DNA of 39,128 nt from an uncultured Bacteroidota bacterium. GTDB lineage: Bacteria > Bacteroidota > Bacteroidia > Flavobacteriales > Flavobacteriaceae. The stretch is from assembly GCA_902525795.1 (NCBI GenBank), contig CABZIT010000008.1:1-39128 (forward strand), read 5' to 3'. Each line of letters begins with the position of its first letter. Positions within the stretch are counted from its first letter, which is position 1. Under the pieces are notes generated by a model. That model was given only the letters and a program-made list of their open reading frames with translations, searched no databases and was not told where the DNA came from. The translations under genes were made by a program, and so were the position numbers. Below, piece after piece: positions 32,828 to 39,128 of the stretch.

Positions 32828-35266
32828 ATGAACTGTATATGTAATAAATGCGGTGCTAATTTCACTTCGAAATTAGCACTCGCTTTTTGTTCTGTATTTT
32901 CTATTTGTTGTTTCAGTGCCCACAGTCAAAACTGTAACAATAAACTTTCTATTGAAGTTATTGATTTGCATGACGGATCTTCATTAGACAATGCAAATAT
33001 TTACTTTGAAAAAATTGATATTGGTGGAAAGACTGATCAAAACGGTGTTATCGTTTTCGAAAATCTATGTGATGGTAGTTACAATCTTAGCGTTGCTCAT
33101 GAGGATTGTGTGACTTTAAATGTTAAAGTAATTGTTAAAAAAGACACCTATAAAAAAGTTTATTTGGAGCATCACTTGAATGAGCTGCAAGAAATCATTG
33201 TAACTTCCAGCAATCGACTGAATTCAAAGTCATTGTTTGAAAATAAAATTTCCAAAGAGGTGCTAGATGATTATAACAGTAGAACCTTAGGTGAGGTATT
33301 ACAAACTGTTACTGGGGTCAGCTCTTTAAATTCTGGATCTTATTTGTCTAAACCTGTAATAAATGGATTACATAGCAGCCGGGTCATATTGATAAATAAT
33401 GATGTCAGACTGGAAGATCAAGAATGGGGTATAGAACACGCACCCAGTATTGATATTAATTCAATTGATAAATTATCTGTAATTAAAGGGGCGAGTGCTT
33501 TACAATATGCAGGAGATGCCGTTGGGGGTGTTATCATTGCAGAAACATCACGGGAAAAATTAGTTGATAATTTATATGGAAGTATTACTACCAACCTTCA
33601 ATCCAATGGAAGAGGGGGGTCAGTGTCTACTAACTTTACGAAGACAAACAGCAACGGATGGTACTACAAATTCCAAGGAACCCTAAAACGAATGGGTGAT
33701 TTTGAAACGGCTGATTATGTTATGACCAATACAGGTTTTCAAGAAAACAATATTTCTTTAAAAGCAGGGTTGAATCGCATTGACCATGGTTTTGATATTT
33801 ACTATTCCCTTTTTAGCAATCAGCTGGGAATTCTAAGATCTTCACACGCGCACACTGCAATTGATATTATTAATGCGATAAATAATGAAATCCCAGGAGT
33901 TATTGATGAATTTAGTTATGACATCAATATACCCAGACAAAAAATTAGTCACAATCTTGTGAAAATTAAAGCTTATAAAAATTTTAATTTTGGTAAATTA
34001 AGTATGCGATATGATTATCAATCAAATGACAGAAAAGAATTCGACATTAGAAGACAAGATTATAGAAAAAAACCAGCATTAGATTTAAATCTGCAGACTC
34101 ATTCTTTAGCTTTGGATGTAGAATCAAAATTTGACAGTAGTTCTAATTTTAAAGCAGGTATTTCTGGCAGGTATCAAAAAAATTATCCCGACCCTGCAAC
34201 AGGCGTAAAGCGAATAATTCCGGATTACAAAAAATATGATTTTAGTTTATATTCCATTTATGATAACAGTTTGAATGAGGATTGGTTAGTAGAGGCAGGC
34301 ATCAGATATGACTTTTCTCACATTAATGCATATAAATATTATAGAACTTCTCTATGGGAATTAAGAAATTATAATGAGTTGTTTTCTGAATTTTTAGTTG
34401 AAGATTTAGGGTTAAATACTCTTACCAATCCAAAATTTGACTTTCATAATGTTTCTTCTAATTTAGGAGTACGATATTCAATTAATTGGGGTGAAAATAT
34501 TTATCTGAATTATTCTATTTCTTCTCGAAAACCAAATCCTTCCGAATTATTTAGTGAAGGACTACACCATTCCTCAGCTAGAATTGAAATTGGGGATTTA
34601 AGTTTTAAATCTGAAGTTGGAAATAATATTTCTATAACCTATAATTTATCAGATGAGAAATCTGCATTAACATTTAACTCCTTTTTTAATTATATAAATG
34701 ACTTTATTTACATAATCCCTGTTAGAACAACAACAACCATTGCTGGAGTTTTTCCCGTTTGGGAGTATATGCAAGCGGATGCAAATTTATATGGTTTCGA
34801 CGTAAAATATGACAAGCAGTATTTTGATAATTTTTTCATTGGCCATCAATTTTCTTTAGTCAAAGGATATGAAAGATCAAACGATAAACCTCTTATTAAT
34901 TTACCACCGGCAAATCTTAAAAACTCTATTAGTTATAATTTCTTAGATTTTAATAATATGAATATTTCTTTAGAGAGTGAATATGTTTTTGAGCAAAATG
35001 AGTATCCGGATACAAATTTTGAAATTTATATCCCTACCACTCAAACATATGCGATGCTAGATACAAGTACACCACCTGAAGCATATCATTTATTGAACCT
35101 TTCCTCATCGATTCGATTTAATTCCAAAAGGGGAGGTGAGTATAAAATAAATGTACGTGTTGAAAACCTTTTAAATAATCTCTATAAAGACTATTTGAAT
35201 AGACTTAGATATTTTACTCACGAAATGGGAAGAAATATCTTGCTTTCAGTAAATTATAGTTATTAA
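32828..35266 (+). CDS. TonB-dependent outer-membrane receptor, ZnuD-like (probable zinc)
   Basis: An 812-residue receptor. After the signal peptide (h-region LALAFCSVFSICCFSA, cut near HSQ) comes a carboxypeptidase-regulatory-like domain (about 38-118), then the plug: LGEVLQTVTGVSS, PVINGLHSSRVILINNDV, IEHAPSIDINSIDKLSVIKG and GDAVGGVI, an order that closely parallels the zinc receptor ZnuD of Neisseria. A 22-stranded barrel follows, ending SVNYSY. Oddly, the N-terminal region is MNCICNKCGANF, unlike a normal signal peptide start, and is encoded across a terminator-like hairpin. No other start codon lies in frame before the hydrophobic segment. Confidence 0.85.
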   Translation: MNCICNKCGANFTSKLALAFCSVFSICCFSAHSQNCNNKLSIEVIDLHDGSSLDNANIYFEKIDIGGKTDQNGVIVFENLCDGSYNLSVAHEDCVTLNVKVIVKKDTYKKVYLEHHLNELQEIIVTSSNRLNSKSLFENKISKEVLDDYNSRTLGEVLQTVTGVSSLNSGSYLSKPVINGLHSSRVILINNDVRLEDQEWGIEHAPSIDINSIDKLSVIKGASALQYAGDAVGGVIIAETSREKLVDNLYGSITTNLQSNGRGGSVSTNFTKTNSNGWYYKFQGTLKRMGDFETADYVMTNTGFQENNISLKAGLNRIDHGFDIYYSLFSNQLGILRSSHAHTAIDIINAINNEIPGVIDEFSYDINIPRQKISHNLVKIKAYKNFNFGKLSMRYDYQSNDRKEFDIRRQDYRKKPALDLNLQTHSLALDVESKFDSSSNFKAGISGRYQKNYPDPATGVKRIIPDYKKYDFSLYSIYDNSLNEDWLVEAGIRYDFSHINAYKYYRTSLWELRNYNELFSEFLVEDLGLNTLTNPKFDFHNVSSNLGVRYSINWGENIYLNYSISSRKPNPSELFSEGLHHSSARIEIGDLSFKSEVGNNISITYNLSDEKSALTFNSFFNYINDFIYIIPVRTTTTIAGVFPVWEYMQADANLYGFDVKYDKQYFDNFFIGHQFSLVKGYERSNDKPLINLPPANLKNSISYNFLDFNNMNISLESEYVFEQNEYPDTNFEIYIPTTQTYAMLDTSTPPEAYHLLNLSSSIRFNSKRGGEYKINVRVENLLNNLYKDYLNRLRYFTHEMGRNILLSVNYSY
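32846..32888 (+). terminator. Terminator-like hairpin inside the first 20 codons of the TonB receptor gene
   Basis: GTGCTAATTTC (32853-32863) pairs perfectly with GAAATTAGCAC (32869-32879) around a 5-nt loop. The stem can extend through GCG/CGC with one bulged T, and is flanked by A residues on the left and TTTTT (32884-32888) on the right. This is the layout of an intrinsic terminator, yet the receptor reading frame runs through it. It may act as an attenuator, or be a leftover of an intergenic terminator absorbed into the gene. Confidence 0.6.
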
Positions 35267-35273
35267 AAAGTTG

Positions 35274-35281
35274 TAAATTTG
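35274..35281 (+). promoter_or_regulatory. Putative -7 promoter element for the TPP riboswitch transcript
   Basis: TAAATTTG matches TAnnTTTG and ends 10 bp before the conserved riboswitch core, so the transcript would start just ahead of the aptamer. No clear -33 element is seen. Confidence 0.5.
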
Positions 35282-35288
35282 TATTGTA

Positions 35289-35358
35289 CAACAGGGGTGC
35301 TGATACGGCTGAGATTATACCCATTGAACCTCGAACAGATAATGCTGTTTAGGAATTT
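35289..35358 (+). ncRNA. TPP (thiamine pyrophosphate) riboswitch
   Basis: All the conserved THI-box blocks occur in order: ACAGGGGTGC (35291-35300), CTGAGA (35309-35314), ACCC, GAACCT (35326-35331), and the helix ACAG-ATAATG-CTGT (35335-35348) followed by TTTAGGAA. The aptamer lies 48 bp before the ATG of a TonB receptor, which it should switch off when TPP is abundant. A possible downstream pairing, TTTTGAT (35356-35362) with ATCAAAA (35395-35401), may belong to the expression platform near the start codon. Confidence 0.93.
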
Positions 35359-35405
35359 TGATGATATTCTTTTCATTCACAAGCCTCCCGTAAAATCAAA
35401 AATAA

Positions 35406-37526
35406 ATGAAAAATATATTACTGTTATATCTGTTAGGCTTTATTCAAGTATATTCTCAAGATCAACAAATTGATTCCTTAAATGTGCAAAAATTAGAGGA
35501 GGTTTTGGTTTCTTCGGTTAGAGTTAATGAAGACATACCGATGGCATTTACAAATGTCTCTAAAGATCAAATTGAAGAAAGAAATTTAGGTCAAGACCTT
35601 CCAATTTTATTAAATTTTCTACCCAACGTTGTTACCACCTCCGATGCTGGTGCTGGAATTGGATATACTGCAATTAGAATTCGTGGGATTAATGCACAAT
35701 CAACTAATGTTACCATTAATGGTATTCCATACAACGATGCAGAATCCCTTGGTACTTTTTGGGTGGATCTTCCAGATTTTTCTTCTAGTGTTGAAAATTT
35801 ACAAGTTCAAAGAGGAATTGGCACATCAGTAAATGGGTCCAGTGCATTTGGGGCAAGCATTAATATATTGACTGATAAAATTTCCAAAGATCCATTCTTT
35901 GAAAGCAATAATACCTTTGGAAGCTATAATACTTTTAAAAATACTCTTCGTTTTAGTACAGGACTCATTAATGAAGTATTTGAATTTTCAGGTAGGCTAT
36001 CTAAAATTGACTCTGATGGTTATATTGACCGATCAACATCTGACTTGAAATCCTATTTTTTACAATTTTCTTATAAAAAAGAAAATACTCTTATAAAGTT
36101 CTTGAATTTTGGAGGCCATGAAATTACCTATCATGCTTGGAATGGTATTGACGGCGAAACACTTCAAAATGATAGAAGGTTTAATCCATCAGGATTGTAT
36201 ACCGATTTAAACGGAGTGCAACAGTTTCATGAGGACGAACTTGACAACTACAAACAAGATCATTTTCAATTACACTGGAGTGAAATCATCAATAATAATT
36301 TTACATCTAATTTGGGATTAAATTTAACCAATGGAAAAGGTTATTATGAGCAGTATAATGAAAATGGAAATGAAGATTTTATAACGAGAAAATGGCTGGA
36401 TAATCAATTTATTGTAGTGAATTACTCATTAAAATATTCAAAAAATAAACATAATATTATCTTAGGATCTACTTATAGTGAATATGATGGTGATCATTTT
36501 GGAGAGACAATTTGGTCACAGAATTCTGGAGATATTGAGTTTACAGATTTATTTTACAGTGGAAATGGTCTAAAAAAAGACTTTAGCAATTTTATTAAGT
36601 CGGTGTTTCAAATTTCTAGCCGATTAAGTATGTATACTGATTTCCAATTAAGAAAAATTAACTACAACACAGATGGAAGCACTTCCAATATTCCTGAGTT
36701 AAAACTGGACAAAAAATATAGTTTTTTCAATCCAAAATTTGGTTTAAATTTTAAGTTAAATAAAAAAAATAGACTATATTTTTCTGCAGCCAAAGCTTTT
36801 CGTGAACCTACACGAAGTGATTATGAAAATAATTTTAATATAAAACCTGAAGAGCTAATTGATTTTGAATTAGGATGGAGTCTTAATTCAAATACTATAA
36901 TTTTAAATACAAACCTCTATTACATGAATTATGAAAATCAATTAGTCTTAACTGGAGCATTGGATGATGTTGGATCTCCAATAAGAGAAAATAGTGGTAA
37001 AAGTTATCGAGCAGGTATTGAAATTGAATCAGCGTTTAAGGTCTCTGAAAAAATCAATCTTGCAGGAAATGTAAGCTTTAGTGAAAATAAAAACCTCGAC
37101 TACGTCAGCAGATTTGATGGGGAGTTGATGAATTTAGGTGATACAGATATTTCCTATTCACCTTCATTTATTTCATCACTAGCTATAAACTACAGCCCAA
37201 ATTCAAAGTTGGATCTTTCTCTTTTGAATAAGCATGTAGGAGAACAGTTTATGAGTAATAATGGATCTTCTTTTTCAAAGCTTGACTCCTATTCCGTAAC
37301 AGATTTAAATTTTAGATATACTTTTGATGAATTATATTTATTTGATGAGTTATCCATAAATCTTTTAATTAATAATCTATTTTCAGCAGAATATGTTTCC
37401 AATGGGTATTATTATACTTATGATGACACGTGGACAGATGAAAATATGATTACTACTATTGAGGGGACAGGATATTATCCACAAGCTACTAGGAATTTCT
37501 TATTTGGTATTGGAATTAAATTTTAA
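35406..37526 (+). CDS. TonB-dependent outer-membrane receptor under TPP riboswitch control (probable thiamine uptake)
   Basis: A 706-residue receptor with signal peptide MKNILLLYLLGFIQVYSQ, then a TonB-box-like region (LEEVLVSSVRV), a plug domain (NLGQDLPILLNFLPNV, AIRIRGINAQSTNVTINGIP, VQRGIGTSVNGSSAFGASI) and a barrel ending FLFGIGIKF. There is no carboxypeptidase-like N-terminal domain. The riboswitch directly upstream assigns it to thiamine or a precursor; the receptor type known from comparative genomics of Bacteroidetes THI-regulons (Omr1) fits. Its stop overlaps the stop of the converging lipoprotein gene by 4 bp. Confidence 0.9.
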   Translation: MKNILLLYLLGFIQVYSQDQQIDSLNVQKLEEVLVSSVRVNEDIPMAFTNVSKDQIEERNLGQDLPILLNFLPNVVTTSDAGAGIGYTAIRIRGINAQSTNVTINGIPYNDAESLGTFWVDLPDFSSSVENLQVQRGIGTSVNGSSAFGASINILTDKISKDPFFESNNTFGSYNTFKNTLRFSTGLINEVFEFSGRLSKIDSDGYIDRSTSDLKSYFLQFSYKKENTLIKFLNFGGHEITYHAWNGIDGETLQNDRRFNPSGLYTDLNGVQQFHEDELDNYKQDHFQLHWSEIINNNFTSNLGLNLTNGKGYYEQYNENGNEDFITRKWLDNQFIVVNYSLKYSKNKHNIILGSTYSEYDGDHFGETIWSQNSGDIEFTDLFYSGNGLKKDFSNFIKSVFQISSRLSMYTDFQLRKINYNTDGSTSNIPELKLDKKYSFFNPKFGLNFKLNKKNRLYFSAAKAFREPTRSDYENNFNIKPEELIDFELGWSLNSNTIILNTNLYYMNYENQLVLTGALDDVGSPIRENSGKSYRAGIEIESAFKVSEKINLAGNVSFSENKNLDYVSRFDGELMNLGDTDISYSPSFISSLAINYSPNSKLDLSLLNKHVGEQFMSNNGSSFSKLDSYSVTDLNFRYTFDELYLFDELSINLLINNLFSAEYVSNGYYYTYDDTWTDENMITTIEGTGYYPQATRNFLFGIGIKF

Positions 37527-37954
37527 AAGCTACTGATAATTAATACGTTACCAGCAGACTCCACTCGGTATGCTTTCAAAGTACAATTAAGAACTGTACC
37601 AACTGACTGACCAGTAATTAAGCTGTATGAATTCTGTTGTGCACAACTTGATGTTGCCTCTAATCCATTTATATTTAAGATGGAACATGGAAGTATTTCA
37701 TGGTTAGGATCTGATGCATCCCAGGCAAGGAAACCAGTTCCGGCATTTACTACTATTACCCCTCCATTTCCTACATCTGGAATATAAACAGAGTTGCTAA
37801 CAAAATTAAGATCTGAATACTGAGGTAGATTTAAATTTACTTCGTAATAGATGTCAAGATTAAGCAGAAAATTACATCTTGAATCATTTATATTTGAAGA
37901 ACAATTACAGAGCAAAACAATTAGTAATAAGTAGCGAAAGTTTCTCAATGTCAT
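37523..37954 (-). CDS. Degenerate Rieske-like lipoprotein
   Basis: A 143-residue predicted lipoprotein with signal peptide ending LLCNCSS. The body (YSDLNFVSNSVYIPDVG...GGVIVVNAG, FLAWDASDPNHEILPC, CAQQNSYSLITGQ, LKAYRVESAGNVLIIS) follows the fold of the small Rieske-type proteins common in Flavobacteria. The cluster motifs C-x-H and C-x-x-H are not intact: the first reads DPNH, and the second has no His after CAQQ, so a [2Fe-2S] centre is unlikely. The role is unknown; it may be structural or bind something else. It is divergent from greA. Confidence 0.7.
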   Translation of the reverse strand: MTLRNFRYLLLIVLLCNCSSNINDSRCNFLLNLDIYYEVNLNLPQYSDLNFVSNSVYIPDVGNGGVIVVNAGTGFLAWDASDPNHEILPCSILNINGLEATSSCAQQNSYSLITGQSVGTVLNCTLKAYRVESAGNVLIISSF

Positions 37955-37995
37955 CTGCTAAAAATACGATAAAAATAGATGATTTAAATATTTTG

Positions 37996-38003
37996 TATAT
38001 TTG
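37996..38003 (+). promoter_or_regulatory. Putative -7 promoter element of greA
   Basis: TATATTTG matches TAnnTTTG, 58 bp upstream of the greA ATG. The upstream -33 element is not clear. Confidence 0.45.
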
Positions 38004-38061
38004 ATTATATCTCGAAAATTCGGGATTTTTTATTTTATAAAAGTAAACTAGATTGATTGCT

Positions 38062-38535
38062 ATGAGCAATATTTCATATTATACTGAGGAGGGTTTAAAA
38101 AAGCTAAAAGATGAATTAAACCAGTTAAAGGATATTGAAAGGCCAAAAGCATCCAATGCAATTGCAGAAGCTAGAGATAAAGGTGACTTGAGTGAAAACG
38201 CTGAATATGATGCTGCAAAGGAAGCGCAAGGAATGTTGGAGATTAGAATTTCAAAGCTTGAGGAAAGATTGGTGAATGCTCGAGTGATTGATGAATCTCA
38301 GTTAGATAACTCCAAAGTACTTGTTTTATCAAAGGTTAAAATCAGAAACAAATCCAATGGTATGACTATGGATTATATGATTGTAGCTGACGGTGAAGCA
38401 GACCTATCTAAGGGAAAAATTTCAGTAAACTCACCAATTGGAAAAGGATTGTTAGGAAAATCTGTTGGTGAAATAGCAAAAATAATTGTTCCTTCAGGAT
38501 TTATAGATTTAGAAATTTTAGAAATTTCAAGATAA
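38062..38535 (+). CDS. greA: Transcription elongation factor GreA
   Basis: A 157-residue factor that inserts into the RNA polymerase secondary channel and helps rescue backtracked complexes by transcript cleavage. It has an N-terminal coiled coil (about 1-75) with the tip motif RDKGDLSENAEYDAAKE carrying the acidic residues, and a C-terminal FKBP-like domain (SPIGKGLLGKSVGE). The ATG at 38062 is chosen over an in-frame TTG 9 bp earlier. The HIT gene begins immediately after its stop. Confidence 0.95.
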   Translation: MSNISYYTEEGLKKLKDELNQLKDIERPKASNAIAEARDKGDLSENAEYDAAKEAQGMLEIRISKLEERLVNARVIDESQLDNSKVLVLSKVKIRNKSNGMTMDYMIVADGEADLSKGKISVNSPIGKGLLGKSVGEIAKIIVPSGFIDLEILEISR

Positions 38536-38934
38536 ATGCCAACTATCTTTAGTAAAATAATCTCTGGCGAAATACCGTCCTATAAAGTTGCAGAAAATGA
38601 AGATTTTTTAGCATTCTTAGACATTAACCCAAATTCGGTTGGACACACTCTTTGTATTCCAAAAAAAGAAATTGATAACATTTTGGACTTGGATGAAAAT
38701 ACTTATCAGGAACTTATGAAATTCTCTAGAAGTGTAGCACTCTCAATTGCTAAGGTTATTGATTGTGAAAGAGTATCTTTTAGCATTATTGGCTTAGAAG
38801 TGCCTCACGTACATGTACATTTGATTCCTATAAAAAAAATGAGCGATGCTAATTTTACCAAAAAAGTTTCCATGAATGACAATCAGTTTAAACATACTGC
38901 AAGTCTAATTTCAGATGCTTTCAAATCTGTTTAA
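38536..38934 (+). CDS. HIT-family (histidine triad) nucleotide hydrolase
   Basis: A 132-residue cytosolic protein of the Hint branch. It has FSKIISGEIPSYKVAENEDF at the N-terminus, AFLDINPNSVGHTLCIPKK, and the histidine triad VPHVHVHLIP with H91, H93 and H95. Members hydrolyse phosphoramidates or other purine nucleotide derivatives; the physiological substrate is uncertain. It starts directly at the greA stop, so it is co-transcribed. Its 3' end overlaps the converging histidine kinase gene by 24 bp. Confidence 0.92.
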   Translation: MPTIFSKIISGEIPSYKVAENEDFLAFLDINPNSVGHTLCIPKKEIDNILDLDENTYQELMKFSRSVALSIAKVIDCERVSFSIIGLEVPHVHVHLIPIKKMSDANFTKKVSMNDNQFKHTASLISDAFKSV

Positions 38935-39128
38935 CCTGATTTCAAAAGTTGTACCTTCATTAATTTTTGATTCTAATACCTTGATTTTCCCTAAGTGATA
39001 GTCCTCAATTATCCTTTTGGCGAGGGATAACCCTAAGCCCCAGCCTCTTTTTTTTGTGGTGTAACCGGCTTTAAAAATATTTTTAAATAATTTTTTACTC
39101 ATTCCCTTTCCGTTATCATTAATATAAA
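38911..39128 (-). CDS. C-terminal end of a sensor histidine kinase (5' end outside window)
   Basis: The frame stays open to the window edge upstream of the internal ATG at 39102, reading YINDNGKGMSKKLF before it. It holds the end of a HATPase domain: the G1 box DNGKGM, the F box IFKAGYTTK and the G2 box RGWGLGLSLAKRII, then INEGTTFEIRL. About 72 residues are visible. It is the ATP-binding end of a two-component sensor kinase; the sensing domain and partner regulator are not in view. Confidence 0.88.
   Translation of the reverse strand, partial: YINDNGKGMSKKLFKNIFKAGYTTKKRGWGLGLSLAKRIIEDYHLGKIKVLESKINEGTTFEIRLNRFESI

Noticed and set aside
35279-35473. 64-codon open frame upstream of the second TonB receptor
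   Set aside because: It overlaps the TPP riboswitch core and the receptor start; the RNA structure explains the sequence.
38011-38030. ctcgaaaattcggg followed by T-rich DNA as a terminator or leader hairpin before greA
   Set aside because: The stem is only 4 bp with a 2-nt gap, too small to form a stable hairpin.

Overview
The window looks like chromosomal DNA of a member of the Bacteroidota, most likely Flavobacteriia/Flavobacteriales and probably marine. The supporting signs are very AT-rich DNA, almost no Shine-Dalgarno sequences, repeated TAnnTTTG promoter elements with upstream TTTG, three secreted proteins ending in type IX secretion (T9SS) sorting domains, the gliding/T9SS lipoprotein GldD, a single-chain glycyl-tRNA synthetase, a three-gene sdhCAB operon with a fused five-helix cytochrome b subunit, and paired M16 peptidases. 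No tRNA, rRNA, CRISPR array or intact mobile element was seen, and no gene-free stretch exceeds about 150 bases.

Layout. 1-2.1 kb: the end of a T9SS-secreted protein, converging on a pepP-type aminopeptidase P. 2.1-6.0 kb: succinate dehydrogenase sdhC-sdhA-sdhB. 6.0-9.2 kb: an Ig-like lipoprotein and glycyl-tRNA synthetase, divergent. 9.3-16.0 kb: a two-gene operon of large T9SS-secreted proteins, one with a trypsin-like protease domain, sharing three copies of a CARDB-CARDB-GEVED module. 16.0-19.3 kb: a very large putative outer-membrane barrel protein. 19.4-22.3 kb: exonuclease III-type nuclease, a bidirectional terminator, RNase G/E, a 30-residue very basic protein too short for ordinary gene calling, and HU. 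22.4-25.4 kb: mutY-ssb-gldD-EamA transporter. 25.3-28.7 kb: two M16 peptidases, one catalytic and one lacking the zinc motif. 28.9-31.9 kb: rplU-rpmA, a DUF805 membrane protein, a phosphopantetheinyl transferase, a PnuC-family transporter and a NadR-like kinase. 31.9-35.3 kb: a probable metal (zinc?) uptake cassette of a His-rich exported protein, a lipoprotein and a ZnuD-like TonB receptor. 35.3-37.5 kb: a TPP riboswitch controlling a TonB receptor, presumably for thiamine. 37.5-39.1 kb: a degenerate Rieske-like lipoprotein, greA, a HIT protein and the C-terminus of a histidine kinase.

The most unusual object is sdhA. Its reading frame begins with about 90 residues that resemble the arm DNA-binding domain of Bacteroidetes tyrosine recombinases, preceded by a promoter-like element and a perfect 12-bp tandem repeat. 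No ATG, GTG or TTG is available in frame between codon 53 and the normal SdhA N-terminus, so the SDH flavoprotein appears to be made as a fusion with a piece of integrase. A second oddity is a terminator-like hairpin with a U-tract lying inside the first 20 codons of the ZnuD-like receptor.
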